A DNA stretch of 64,000 nucleotides, from assembly GCA_027605045.1 (NCBI GenBank), contig JAQFWX010000016.1:588551-652550 (forward strand). The letters are read 5' to 3'. Below are positions 1 to 11,154 of this stretch, in pieces. The notes below the pieces were generated by a model. The model was not told where the DNA came from. It made no database searches and saw only the letters and a program-made list of their open reading frames with translations. The stretch comes from Phallus indusiatus (taxonomy: Eukaryota; Basidiomycota; Agaricomycetes; Phallales; Phallaceae). Made by a program: the position numbers and the translations under genes. Within the stretch, counting starts at the first letter, position 1. The number at the start of each line of letters is the position of its first letter.

Positions 1-1
1 T

Positions 2-625
2 GACAAGCAAAAAAATGACCGGATCGGAAAAAACATCAAGCTTATCAATGCAGCACGGCTAACTGGATGCCACGAGTTGCTGCCTGCAGCGTTTTTCGAA
101 TTAACCAATGCAAACTGGGTAAAATGGACTCCTGGCGCTGGTGATGAAGCTCTCTCTCTCCAGGACTTGGTACGCTTGATGCAAGGCAAAGCTAAATGGG
201 CAGCCCGATTCAAGGTGCTGGAAAGTGCGGGAATTTACATGGGTCACAAGGCCTACATGTGGAATAAAGAACATATAGATTCTGGAGAAAAATTATCCAT
301 CTTCCAGGAGCGGTCGCGGTTTGGTGCCTGTCAGGTTAAATCCGCTGTTGATGAAAACGTACCATATTGCCTGTTGGCGTTCAAGTGTCTGAAAGGATTA
401 GCTGGGAGAAATGTTATCGATGGATTTTCGGTGATTGATGGTTGTCAAAGTTGGACTCCCGAGACGTTCAAAACCGAAACGGCTTGTGAAGGCTGCGCAA
501 AATGGGTGGACAGTTTAATCAAGAACAAAGAAATGGAGATATGGGACAATATAGTCGTTGACTTTGATTTGCCAAAGATCAACGTAGACGGATACAAAGC
601 GATGAGTCATAGATTATTGTTTTAA
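2..625 (+). CDS. BTB/POZ-type protein, C-terminal part (copy 0 of tandem array)
   Basis: The reading frame is open from base 2 to the stop at 623-625, so the gene begins outside the window and only the last ~207 residues are present. They align by eye with the C-terminal halves of the three genes that follow: the KLINAARLT block, LLPAAFFELTNANW, DGFSVIDGCQSW and the Cys pair in CEGCAKW. The BTB domain itself would lie upstream of the window. The function of the C-terminal half is unknown. BTB domains in other proteins dimerise and often act as adaptors for cullin-3 ubiquitin ligases. The Cys-x2-Cys near the end may bind metal, but this is inference. A GT-AG intron (630-692) lies five bases beyond the stop, as in the paralogues. 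Confidence 0.8.
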   Translation, partial: DKQKNDRIGKNIKLINAARLTGCHELLPAAFFELTNANWVKWTPGAGDEALSLQDLVRLMQGKAKWAARFKVLESAGIYMGHKAYMWNKEHIDSGEKLSIFQERSRFGACQVKSAVDENVPYCLLAFKCLKGLAGRNVIDGFSVIDGCQSWTPETFKTETACEGCAKWVDSLIKNKEMEIWDNIVVDFDLPKINVDGYKAMSHRLLF

Positions 626-2853
626 TTTGGTAAGTTCTAGCCTCTTTGTGATATCACCGTGAAACTTAAAATACCCTTGACTATGGTTCTAGAGTCAGCA
701 TCATGACGGTGGTTCGTGTACGTCTACGGTCTGACGGGGATGATTTGATCTGGCATTTTCAGTTTTACTCAAGTTTTACTTTTATAATATGTAATTAAAA
801 TCCCGAACTCTGGTTGATACTTTATATGATCACAATTGATAAATAACCGTATAATGATTGTAGCTATCTGCCGGTTGGATTGTATGGTCAGCGTTCGCCG
901 TACGCGTTGAACAATGAAGACTCCTCATGCATCTGACGCTATTCATCGGGGCTGGGTGGTAACGACCAACACACAATGTAGAGTACAACAGTCTGATGTA
1001 TTGAATAAAGTAGCGGGACATCTATAGCAAAACTACAGGTGCCAGTGAGCAACCAGTGAGCGCGTTAAACCTATAGCTTGTAGAGGGGGTGCGTCGGAGT
1101 CTAAAAAAATCCTGTTTCTTGGGCCCTATGCTCAGCAGACGCATAGCATAGTGACGCGGACGACGAGCACGCTATCAACGGACAATGCATTCGGAGAAAA
1201 ATCAGTCAATGTGCTTGAAAAATTTTCGATGTCCTTGATGAAAGTAGTCGGAAAGTCTGACAGAGATGTTGATCTAGAAGGATGGTGGTATGTTTCTGTC
1301 TCTCGCAAGGATAGGCCAGTGTGAGTCATTTCAAGTTTCAGCAAGAGCGGGACAAAACACGCCCATGTCGGCATCGACATCAAGTCTGACATGAAAAGCA
1401 CTCCATGGGACAATTCGACGTCGATATCGCGTCCTAGGACAATACAAAGCCAAGCAGACAAAAAGTCGGACCGCGATACGTTCGTGAACTTTGAAGGCGT
1501 CCTCTTTCGGTTGACATGAACAATCTAGTGTGGTCGGTATACTCATCTCCATGTCGGATATCACCCGTTCTGCGTTATTGGCAGCTTATTCTTCGAAACA
1601 CCCGTTATTTTTGCTGTGACTACCTCCCCCTCCGAAGAACCTCGAATTGCAAAACATATTTTGAGAGAAAGAGATGGTATTCCTAAACCTATGGAGATTG
1701 GTTCGGCAGCTTGAATTATTGGTCTTTTCAATGAAGAGCTTGACATTCCTTGGGAGTGGTGTGTTCACTCTGCGCAAGGACGTCCGGTTTTGTGGCGGAG
1801 AGGTAAGAAAATTGGAGGATGGATGCCACCAGAAGACGATGCGTCCTCTTATCAAGTTGATGGAACTTCATAATTGAAAGAAACCCGATATGTGGTCCCA
1901 TGATCCTTTGACCAGTACTGATGGCAGGCAGGCGGTATACAAGGAGCGTTGCGACGCTGACGGATGAGAACTGTGTGGAAAAATACGCGTACGGAATAAA
2001 CAAGTGCAGGGGCGTGGATCCGAAACTCTGAATGGATGGTTATTCAGAAGCAGCGATTCGAGGTATGCACGAGGAGGGACATCTATCTTCTATCTTGATG
2101 TCTTTAAGCTGGGTTAACTCACTATTTTCAGTGACTTCAAAAACGGCCTGCTTTCAACTAACTGCTGCGATGACTCTTAAGAACGCAAACATGTGCGGAA
2201 TTGTGAGATTGAGAAGGAACATGAAACCTTGATTCTGAGCACGCGGTCCTTCATAAAGCAACGATGCAAGACATGCAGGTAGGCGCAGTAGTCCCAAACC
2301 TTCCAACTTAACCGATTGAAGCTTCTTCTCTCAGGGTCGTACGGCAACAGAGACCTCTTCTCCAGCACATACATGCTTGATATCTCCATCCCAGATCTTC
2401 TCTTTACTAAACTGACTTGACAGACATGTTTCTGCAAAGGTTAGCGATGACCGATCGGAATGGGAATACCGTAAGAGTACAAAAGGGCATAATAGGGAAC
2501 AATGTGAAATTTTTCAGCATAATTCAAATTTTGTTCATGATATAAGATTCATATGGTTAAATATCAAACTAAGCTTCCAAAAATTCACATATCTCAAGGT
2601 GCATACTCCGCGATGACTTAGTAGTTTTCGCCAAGGATGACCGCGAGAAAGGCTCGGCAAACGGTTTTTTTTGTCACGGTCACAAAACCAATACTATGTA
2701 GTACAGTGAGCTGTAAGTTGTTCGTTCGCCCTTCTAAACTCTCACTGCTGCACATCGCACGAACTCAGGCAATTTTAGAAGTCTAGATACGCTGCTACTT
2801 GTAGCCAAAATCCTTTGTGCACACCCGGTGGAATTCGGAGCACAACTCCCAAC
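626..2853. other. Intergenic region with degenerate coding-like debris
   Basis: No intact gene is visible over 2.2 kb. Bases 837-870 repeat almost exactly downstream of the third BTB gene (near 5615-5650), so the tandem unit includes 3' flank. Between about 1130 and 2450 short frames on the plus strand look protein-like but are cut by stops. One near 1675-1800 reads IPKPMEIGSAA, stop, then LFNEELDIPWEWCVHSAQG, which loosely resembles the WW-like proteins common in agarics. I treat this as possible pseudogene debris, not a gene. Confidence 0.35.
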
Positions 2854-4044
2854 ATGTCTGAACCTACTACCGTCGTCGATCCCTTTCGCTTGCCCCCCTA
2901 TTGGTACGAAGACGGTGATATATATCTCGTCGTAGAAAGCGATAACCAAGTAGAACACAAGTTTCTCGTACATCGGTTGATGTTCTGCTTGCAAAGCCCT
3001 GTTTTCCGAGATATGGTATCCCTTGGCAAAAATGTCGCCGGGAAAGACGGCGAAATTCCTACGGTACCGATGAAAGGAGACTCCGTAGAAGATGTTCGTG
3101 AACTGTTGAAGGTGATATACGGGGGGCTGTAAGTTAATTGATCATTTAAATGATTGCGCTTGTTTATAATTTTTCATCATGTGGCAGTGATGTCTGTTTA
3201 GGCCCCGAACTCATGTCTTTCGAAGGCGCTTTGGGTGTCCTTCGTCTTTCTCACAAATACCAAATGGAACGCCTCAAGAGTTGTATGCGTATATTACTCC
3301 GACGGAGCTGGCCATTGGATTACCTAGGATACAATTTAGCATCAACGGTTGCTTTTGGCAAGCGCAACAGGATTGGCATAAGCATCAAGCTTATCAATAC
3401 AGCACGACTAACTGCGTGCTACGAGTTACTTCCGGCAGCGTTTTTTGAACTAGCCAACGCAGATTGGAGAGCATGGACTCCCGGTGCTGGCGATGAATAC
3501 CTCTCTCCCCAGGACTGGGTACACTTGATGCACGGAAAAGCTAAATGGGTAGACAGATTCAAGACGTTGGAAAGTGCTGGAATTTATAAAGATCATAAGG
3601 CTTACATGTGGAATAAAGCTGAAGAAAAGATATCTATCTTCCAGACACGGGCACAATTTGATGACTGTCAAATTGAATCAGGTTATCAGGAAGACGTGAA
3701 TTATTGTCTGTCGGCATTCGGGTGTTTGAAAGCACTGGTAGGAAGAAGGGTTATTGATGGTTATTCGGTGGTTGATGGTTGTAAAAATTGGACTGCCGAG
3801 GCTTTCAAAGCGGAACACGCATGTGAAGGTTGTGCGAAATGGATGGTCAGTCTCGTCAAGAACAAAGAACTGGAGATATGGGACAACGTGACTGTAGACT
3901 TTGATTTGCCGACGGTAAATTTCAATGAATACAAAATGGTCAATCAAGGATCGTTGTTTTATTGTTTTGGTGAGTCTCTAATCTCGTGTATCGCCCTTCA
4001 AGTTGAGCCTTGTTGACACTAATGAATATAATGCAATAGTCTGA
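2854..4044 (+). CDS. BTB/POZ domain protein (copy A)
   Basis: Three exons are proposed: 2854-3128, 3188-3969 and 4040-4044, together 354 codons. The N-terminal BTB domain (about residues 15-120) shows PPYWYEDGDIYLVV, the HRLMFCLQSPVFRDM core and GVLRLSHKYQMERL, as in fungal BTB proteins. The C-terminal ~230 residues match the neighbouring paralogues, including LLPAAFFELANADW and CEGCAKW. The start at MSEPTT was preferred over the upstream ATG at 2815 because the paralogues start just before the same acidic/Pro stretch. The TAA stop of the paralogues is replaced by TAT here, so translation runs into the conserved 3' intron. If that intron is spliced, the protein gains only a few residues (YCFV); if not, it reads on to 4016. 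Relative to copy B a few residues are lost after WPLDY. Function unknown; a protein-protein interaction adaptor is likely. Confidence 0.8.
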
Positions 4045-4156
4045 TGTGTTTTATTCCTTTGTCCGCGTCCATGGTCCAACGACTAGGTCACTTCTTTATG
4101 GCGAAGTCCGATTCTATTCACGTCCATAGCTTTTTTTATCTGTCCCTTAGGCCCAT

Positions 4157-4174
4157 TTGCGTATATATAAATAT
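4157..4174 (+). promoter_or_regulatory. TATA-like element upstream of BTB copy B
   Basis: The A/T string GTATATATAAATATG lies about 65 bases before the chosen start of copy B. The position suits a core promoter. This is seen by eye only and no transcript data are available. Confidence 0.35.
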
Positions 4175-4234
4175 GCTTTAGCTAAAACGCTATCGTGTCA
4201 ACTTCCTTCTCCCTCAGTATTCTCATACGCTCAC

Positions 4235-5426
4235 ATGGAATCAAACGATCAACAATTAGTCAAATCTCCCAACCCACAGTCCGCTCCAGAAGAACATATT
4301 GTCTCTGACGAAGCAAATTCCTTTCGGGCACCTCCCTACTGGCACGATGACGGCGACATCATTCTTCGCGTGGAAGACGAGAAGGACACGCAAAGACGCG
4401 ATTTTCGAATACACCGCTTAATGTTATGCTTGCATAGCTCCGTTTTCCGAGACATGTTTTCTTTAGGCAAGAATGCGGTAGTATTGAAAGAAAACGAGAT
4501 ACCCACGGTACCTATTCAAGGCGATTCCGTGGACGATGTCCGAGAGCTGTTGAAGATGCTTTATAAAGGACAGTAAGTTCTTTTGTTTCCCTTTCGATTG
4601 AATGATCATTTGAGCTTACCTTACTTGTATCAGTGAAGTGTGCTCTGGCGCAGAAACTATAACGTTTGAAGGTGCTTTAGGTGTTCTTCGTCTTTCACAC
4701 AAGTACCAAATGGAGCCTCTAAAAAAGTGTGTTCTGCTATTACTCCGACGAAGTTGGCCATTGGATTACAAGGAATACAAAACGGTGTTAAGTTTTCTTA
4801 CGGACGAGCAAAAAAATGACAGGATCGGCAAAAGCATCAAGCTCATCAATACAGCGCGATTAACTGCGTGCAATGAACTACTTCCGGCGGCGTTTTTCGA
4901 GTTGATTAATGCAAATTGGGGAGAATGGACGCTGAAAGCTAGCGATGAATCCCTTTGTCTCGAGGACTGGACACGGCTGATGCATGGCAAATCTCTATGG
5001 GCATTCCGACTGAGAATGTTGGAAAGTGCCGGAATTCTCAAAAATTACAATGCCTACGTATGGAATAAAGAAAATAAGAACTCTGAAGACAAAATATCCA
5101 TTTTCCAGACACGAGTGCAATTTGATGCGTGTCAGAATACTAAATCAGTTCGCCAGGAACACGTGGATTATTGTTTGGCGGCGTTCAAGTGCTTGAAAGG
5201 ATTGCTTGGGAGGAAAGTTTTCGATGGTTACTCAGTTGTTGATGGGTGTAAGAATTGGGCTCCAGAGACGTTTCAAGCCGAAAATGTCTGTGAAGGCTGT
5301 GCAAAATGGATGGACAGTCTGATGAAGAACAAAGAAATAGAGATATGGGACAACATCGTCGCCGACTTTAATTTGCCAAAAGTCGATGTAAGCGGATACA
5401 AAACGACTAGTCCAAGATTATTGTAA
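4235..5426 (+). CDS. BTB/POZ domain protein (copy B, intact)
   Basis: Two exons, 4235-4572 and 4634-5426, give 377 codons with canonical GTAAGT...CAG borders. The BTB domain spans roughly residues 30-150 (PPYWHDDGDIILRVE, RIHRLMLCLHSSVFRDMFSL, VDDVRELLKMLY, then GVLRLSHKYQMEPL after the intron). The second half carries LLPAAFFELINANW, DGYSVVDGCKNW and CEGCAKWMDSL. There is no signal peptide or membrane segment, so an intracellular adaptor is likely. The start MESNDQ follows a TATA-like string and a pyrimidine-rich leader; an in-frame ATG at 4157 overlaps the TATA and was rejected. This is the best-preserved copy and the reference for reading the damage in copies A and C. Partner proteins are unknown. 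Confidence 0.85.
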
Positions 5427-5430
5427 TTTG

Positions 5431-5492
5431 GTAAGTCTCTGTTCTTTCCTCGCGAAACTCTGCTAAAATACCCTTGACTAATACGACTCCAG
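5431..5492 (+). other. Conserved intron just after the stop codon (copy B); same in copies 0 and C
   Basis: GTAAGT starts four bases after the TAA and the AG lies at 5491-5492. Equivalent introns occur at 630-692 (copy 0) and 6986-7051 (copy C), and at 3970-4039 in copy A, where it lies inside the reading frame. The flanks AATTTG and AGTCA(G/A)C are shared. An intron so close to the stop should not by itself trigger nonsense-mediated decay. Confidence 0.6.
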
Positions 5493-5788
5493 AGTCAACG
5501 TGGCAGTTCGTGTACGTCTGACGCCGGTCGAGATGATTTGGATTTTCATTTCAAATTTTACTTTATAACGTATCGAAAGCTCAAGCTGTAAATGATTTTT
5601 GATACGAGGACAATTAATAAATAACCGTATAATAATGACTGTAGCTATGGACCAAGTTATTGTCGCTTTCGCACGCCGCACCCTTTTCAGCCTTTTACAT
5701 CGGCTAGCCCAGGGCTTGTGACTGGGTGACTTGTTTTTATAGTCTTTCACCTGCATCACGACACTCACTGGCACATACATACACGCAA

Positions 5789-6972
5789 ATGGAAGTTGAA
5801 CCATTGAACTCTCAATCCGCACCAGAAGGTTCTATTACCTCTGATGAATCAAATTCCTCTCTGATGCCCCCATATTGGCATGAGGACGGCGACCTCATTC
5901 TCTCAGTGGAAGAAAATAGTACGCAAAGACGCGATTTTCGAATACACCGTGTATTGTTGAGCTTGCACAGCCCTGTTTTTCGAGATATGTTTTCTTTAGG
6001 CGCCAATAGTCCAGCATCAAAAGAAAACGGGGTACCCAACGTACCTATTATAGGAGACTGTAGATGATGTTCGAGAGCTAGTGAAGATACTGTACAAAGG
6101 ATAGTGAGTTCTTTGTTCCGTTTCTGATCGAAATAAGTTGATTTTGCCATACTTTCATCAGTGAAATATACTGTGGCGCGGATACTGTATCTTTTGAAGG
6201 TGCCTTGGGTATTCTTCGTCTTTCTCACAAATATCAAATGGAGCATCTCAAGGGTTGCATCCTTAAATTACTGCGTCGAAGCTGGCCATTGGATTACACG
6301 GCGTACAAGATGGTGTTCAATTCTCTTACGGACACACAGAAAAGCAGCCGGATCAGCCAAAGCATCAAGCTTATCAATGCAGCACGTCTAACTGCGTGTT
6401 ACGATTTACTCCCAGCAGCGTTTTTTGAATTGACTAATGCAGACTGGGAAACGTGGACACCCGAGGTTGGGGACGGTGCTGAACCCCTTTGTCTTGGGGA
6501 CTGGGTACGGCTGATGCGAGGCAAAGTTCTATGGGCGGAACGGCTCAGGACACTCGAATGTGCCGGGATATCGCATAATTATAAGGCTTACATATGGGAT
6601 GACCCGAGTCGGGATTCTGGAGGTCAACCGATGTCCATCTTCGAGACCCGGTCAGAATTTGATGCTTGCAAAGATAAACCAACTCGCCAGGGTCACCAGG
6701 AAAACGTGGATTATTGCGCAGTGACATTCACGAATTTAAAATCATTGGTTGGGAGGAAAACTCTTGATGGATATTCTGTGGTGGACGGATGTAAGAGCTG
6801 GACTTTTGAGACGTTCCAAGCCGAGGCGGCCTGTGAAGGTTGTGCAAAATGGATGGACAGTCTGATTGCAGATAAGGAGCTAGAGATATGGGAAAATGTG
6901 GTTGCAGATTTTGATCTTCCGCAAATGAACTTGGATGGGTATACAACAACAAGCTTAAAATTGTTATTATGA
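5789..6972 (+). pseudogene. BTB/POZ domain gene with 2-base frameshift (copy C)
   Basis: The gene has the same two-exon plan as copy B (exon 1 5789-6103, exon 2 6162-6972). Near 6058-6060, where copy B has GATTCCGTGGAC, this copy has GACTGTAGAT, two bases short. The frame therefore ends at the TGA at 6065-6067, after 92 residues. Adding two bases would bring exon 1 back to phase 2, the phase that exon 2 needs. Apart from this, both exons are open and well conserved (LLPAAFFELTNADW, DGYSVVDGCKSW, CEGCAKW), so the lesion is recent, or is a sequencing error. The truncated product would hold most of the BTB core without the C-terminal half. The 3' intron is retained at 6986-7051. Confidence 0.75.
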
Positions 6973-7478
6973 ATCTGTCGTTTCGGTAAGTGTTTGACTT
7001 TCTGTGTATCACCTTGAAACCTCGCTAAAATAACCTTGGTTATGTTTCCAGACTCAGCATAGCGGTTCATGTACGTCGCACGTAGATTCAGATTCTTTGA
7101 CTGGGCGTTTCATTCTTACTCTGAGATTCGGAACTCAAATTAATACTTTGAAAATGCGAGCACCAAACATGATTCGTTGATGGTTCAATTCAATATAATG
7201 TATAATTAGGCATTGGGCAGCTAGTTCAATTTTCACTCGTTCGGTCAACATTTGAAGTAGTAAAGCATACACTACTAGGGAATTTATTGACTATGCATAC
7301 ACACACGGAAGAAAAATAGAAAAAGCTTAATCAAGTATATTATTTACGCTAATCGTTGAATGGTATCTTGGTGGCATCAGCCATACACGCTTCTGACGCT
7401 TCTTATTGGCTGGTGATGTGGGTGGCAGTGGTGATGACTAACGCACAGCTCGGCGCTCATTTCATTTTCCTTCAAACA
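6973..7478. other. Intergenic, BTB copy C to TMEM135-like gene
   Basis: The stretch holds the 3' intron of copy C (6986-7051) and A/T-rich sequence. No further gene or repeat is recognised. Confidence 0.5.
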
Positions 7479-10018
7479 ATGGAGAAAAAGAAATCGCGTG
7501 GCGGTTTAATGCGACGACAAGCTATTCGGTCTTTCGAGAATCTCGTCGCATTAGCCAATGATCAAGAGAGATGGCAAGACGCTCGCAGAATGGTATGGCG
7601 GGATAAAGGAGAACCGGCCGTTGAGCTGTCAACTTTGAACGAGTGTTTTCGACATGCTTTACATGGTGGAATGCGTTGGTTGTTTCTCTAGTAATGGATT
7701 TCTTAGAACGTCTGGAAACTGACTTTTTCCTTTTCTTCATTATGAACAGGAGCTGGAACTCTCGCATTTGCCATCAGGTCTGGCTTCAACTTGTTTTTGT
7801 TCTTATATCGCGTCATACGGGCACCTCGGTATGCTGTAGTTTCTGTTTAGAAGTCTGACATGCTGAAAAGGTATATGAATTCGAAGGAGGATTAAAATTC
7901 TCCTTCTCCGTCGAGCCGTATTAGGACAAGATTCTTTCAGATTTGGGGCAATGCTAGGTGCGAGCGTCACCACCTTTTTTTCAAATCACATTGGTTTATG
8001 TCCCTTGTTATCCAAAGGAACCTTTGTATTTTTATACAAGTTCTTCCTGAATGCTCTTCCTATCCTACTTCCAATATCCCAGTCACCAAACGAATCCAAC
8101 CTTGATAAATGGCGCGAATCAAAACACACGGAGGTCATCGACGAAGAGGAAGACGGGTTTGAAGCTGAAGGGACTGGAGCCGACACCGATGTTGATGCAG
8201 ATGCAGAATCCGACGTTCCACTTCTCCCAATAACAAACAAGCGTTCCAGAAAACGACAGTCCGCCACGATCTCACCTCTTAGTTCGGATACGATGCTAGA
8301 AATGAATCTGCCAGCTAAACGTCGACTTTCAACACAAGCGCAGGCACATCAGGAATGGATTCACAAGCGTACAAAGAGATGGCACGCCGTCGCTGCAGGT
8401 TGCATAGCTTCTCTCAGTTTGCTGTTTGAGAAGAGAGGCCGACGGGTGGTCATTGCGCAACAACTGTTTGTCCGGTACGTGACTTGCACGTGTTTTTTTT
8501 GTCATGCTTTGAAGGTTCTCACTGTAACATACTATAGCGGTTTGCAGGGATCATATAATGAATTCAGTGCAAAACACGATATCAAGATACCTTTTGGCCC
8601 AGTCATCGTATTTTCACTAGCGTTCGTCTCGTTATGCCTTAATTCAAATATAGTCGTTGTTGACATCATCTTTATCGCAGATGCGGTCAAATATTGTATG
8701 CCTATCTTCTTCGCCCGGACACCTTGTCACCGGGTTATAATGCATGGTGACTGTTCTCATTAAACCGTTGTCTTCTTTCGACATCAGTTTTGCACGCTGG
8801 CGTGGCTGATAAGAACTTCATAATTAGGATTCAAAGAGCATCACAAACGCACGAAGAAACCATCAAAATCAACAGAAACCTCGTAAGAGAAGGGTACTTT
8901 GAACTGGAGGATATGGAACGAATTATGAATCATAAAGTATGGGAACCCTTTCTTTTAATGTTACAACAAAACTCTTACTCGGCCCCTTTGAATGGACAGA
9001 CAACTCATCCCACAATGCGTCAACGACTTGCAGCAGAGCTTGCACACGCCAGATATGGTAACTTTGGACCGCTTTATGCTTCATGTGCCGTTGTGCATCC
9101 TAAAGAGACAAGCTGCGCATTGCATAGCATAAAACTCTTTTTCGAAGTTTTTGGATGGAGCGTAAGATCCCCTTTCAGTTTCTTCTCCCCTCAGTTGGAG
9201 TGGTGTTAATAGCTCAAACATCATTTTTCTAGATACCCTTCTATGGAGCTCTGCATTTCATACCCCCTCTTCTTTTTAAACGTAAATTGTTTTTACAGCA
9301 CCCGCAAGACATGCTACAAAGAGCGTTTAGGGGCACGATCAGAAGTTCGTCGTTTTTGGGAACGTTTGTTCTGATTTACTTCGGTTTGTCTCCATCCGTT
9401 CTATTCAATTTTTTTTTTGAATCTAAAGAGACTAATTTTGCCTCAGCCTACTTCTGTTCGAAGCATAGACTACATGCTCACTTGAAATCTCACCAGCTGC
9501 TTCTCAATGGATCTCTCGCCATTCCTCTTCCGCTTATTGAATTTTTACGTTCAAAGCCAAGTTTTTTTTTGGGCGGAATGCTATGTGGACTTGCCTTACT
9601 AGTCGAGGCTAAACACCGTCGTCCAGATTTTGCAATGTATGTTCTCCCTAAAGCGCTGGAGAGTGCTTGGAGGATGGCTCGTGGCAAAGGCATGGTTAAT
9701 GGACCTAAAGTCGGCGGGGAAGTCTTGGTAAGTACCAGTATTTTTAGAAGGATGTCGTCATCACGAAACTTAATCCAAAATTTTACTTTTAGCTCTGCAT
9801 GATGGGAATGGGAATGGTGATGGTGTGTTGCCCCCTTTTTTTTCTTGTCGTTCGGAGTTGTGACTAAAGATGCATCTAGAACGCATATCAGGTCTGATTC
9901 TTGACACTTCTATTGTCCTTGTTGAAACGTTATTCAAATCTCTTTTGAATAGCATCATCCCGAACATCTATCTAGTCTCGTTAGAAGAATATTATATCAA
10001 TTCATTGGTCCCAATTAG
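7479..10018 (+). CDS. TMEM135-like multi-pass membrane protein
   Basis: Twelve exons add up to 609 codons: 7479-7674, 7750-7828, 7887-7957, 8018-8474, 8538-8621, 8681-8746, 8828-9161, 9233-9383, 9447-9727, 9793-9822, 9880-9891 and 9953-10018. The order of conserved blocks fits fungal TMEM135-like proteins: AFAIRSGFNLFLFLYRVI, FRFGAMLGTFVFLYKF, an acidic/basic loop, GLQGSYNEF, ACGQILYAYLLRPDTL, VVHPKETSC, IPFYGALHFIPPLLFKRK, RSSSFLGTFVLIY, VLPKALESAWRMARGKG and the tail LVRRILYQFIGPN. TMEM135 in animals is linked to mitochondrial and peroxisomal dynamics and lipid handling; the fungal role is not settled. Several hydrophobic segments support a membrane location. Exon 11 is a 12-base micro-exon encoding NAYQ, needed for the frame and for the conserved block before HHPEHL. 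The start ATG lies in MEKKKSRGG. Most exon borders were fixed by homology. Confidence 0.8.
9880..9891 (+). other. 12-base micro-exon of the TMEM135-like gene
   Basis: The sequence AACGCATATCAG lies between ...CATCTAG and GTCTGATT and encodes NAYQ in frame. It joins a 30-base exon (9793-9822) to the final exon (9953-10018). Without it the conserved tail loses its spacer, although the frame would survive. Confidence 0.6.
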
Positions 10019-11154
10019 ATGATGGATTATACAACCGTACGTTCTCTTATTAATATAACGATGTAGCATGTTGATATTGATATTGATAGGCTCAACCAGG
10101 TCCTCACTATTCCTGAATCATGTTTGTGGCTTTTTGTGATTTCGCAATGTTTTTGAATGTCATATTAATTGGCAAGTATACACATCCACCTCTCTTTATT
10201 CAACCTTAGTGGTTCATTAATTTATTGTAATCCGTTAACACTGATGTACTGTTGGAAACAGTTACTTAGGAAACTACGATGGACTATTCGCTAGTAGGAA
10301 TCTAATACAGAACTTGTCAGCGTACTACTACTGCTGAGCTCCAATCAGCTCGGAAACTTCCGGACACGGAAGTATCGATTCAAGCTGCTGCATACAACCA
10401 GCATCGTACGATTTTTCTTACAAGTTACCTCATATATTTCAGATCATCAACCCTTGGAATGATAGAATTCCGATCTTCGTCGATTTTGGTCCAATCAGTG
10501 TGTCGTTGCATGACTCGACGAGTGAAACTCACTGTGATTTGGCTTGCCAGTGTGCCAAATTCAAACCTTAAAAGCTGGAATCACGTGAATGGGCGGCGAA
10601 CCCAATTACGAATGGCAGATTAACGCGCGATAAGCGGGTGAAATCAGGTGAAATCGCTGTAGAACAGCCTCGTTGACATATGTACACAAAAACGGGGGAT
10701 TTTTTTTTTGATTACTGGCTTTCCTGGGAACCGGAGTGGCAATAATATGAGTCAATTCAAAACTGAGTGCGAAAGATGTGAGAATTTACTTCAGCAGTCT
10801 CCAGCGTGGTCGCACTTTAAGAAAGGTTTGGGTTTGAAACGGTACAAAGGGAAAACAAACGTATGCATGGAAATGAGGTTGGAACCTACTGGAACCTTGC
10901 CCACAAGGGTTAGCATCGAGACTGCATCGGACTGCGAATTCCGGAAGTATAGTATGGGCGCTGTATACAGAAATGTGTGTGATATTTCCAAATAGGTGTT
11001 TGGAAGCTAGATGAGCGGTACAAATAATAAAGAAAAAGGGAATCGACTTTTTCAATTTCAACGAGCGCGGAAACCACATATATAATGTGATCCCAAAGTC
11101 GAAACGAGGGCAGGAACTCTTTCTCCTAACTTCAACAATCATCTCCTCTCTCAA
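10019..11154. other. Intergenic with an unsupported short ORF
   Basis: No recognised gene. A plus-strand frame at 10708-10995 (95 codons, MSQFKTECERCENLL...) has no family resemblance I can see, and the antisense frames are also open, so I do not call it. A TATA-like element for the next gene lies at 11079-11086. Confidence 0.4.
11079..11086 (+). promoter_or_regulatory. TATA-like box of secreted peptide gene 1
   Basis: TATATAAT lies 69 bases before the ATG at 11155, in a position that the paralogue on the other strand also has. Confidence 0.45.

Noticed and set aside
1132..1564. Overlapping minus-strand ORFs
   Set aside because: No domain, and two frames overlap the same bases; treated as chance or shadow of degraded plus-strand sequence.
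10708..10995. 95-codon plus-strand ORF
   Set aside because: No recognisable family, the antisense frames are equally open, and the gene context gives no support.
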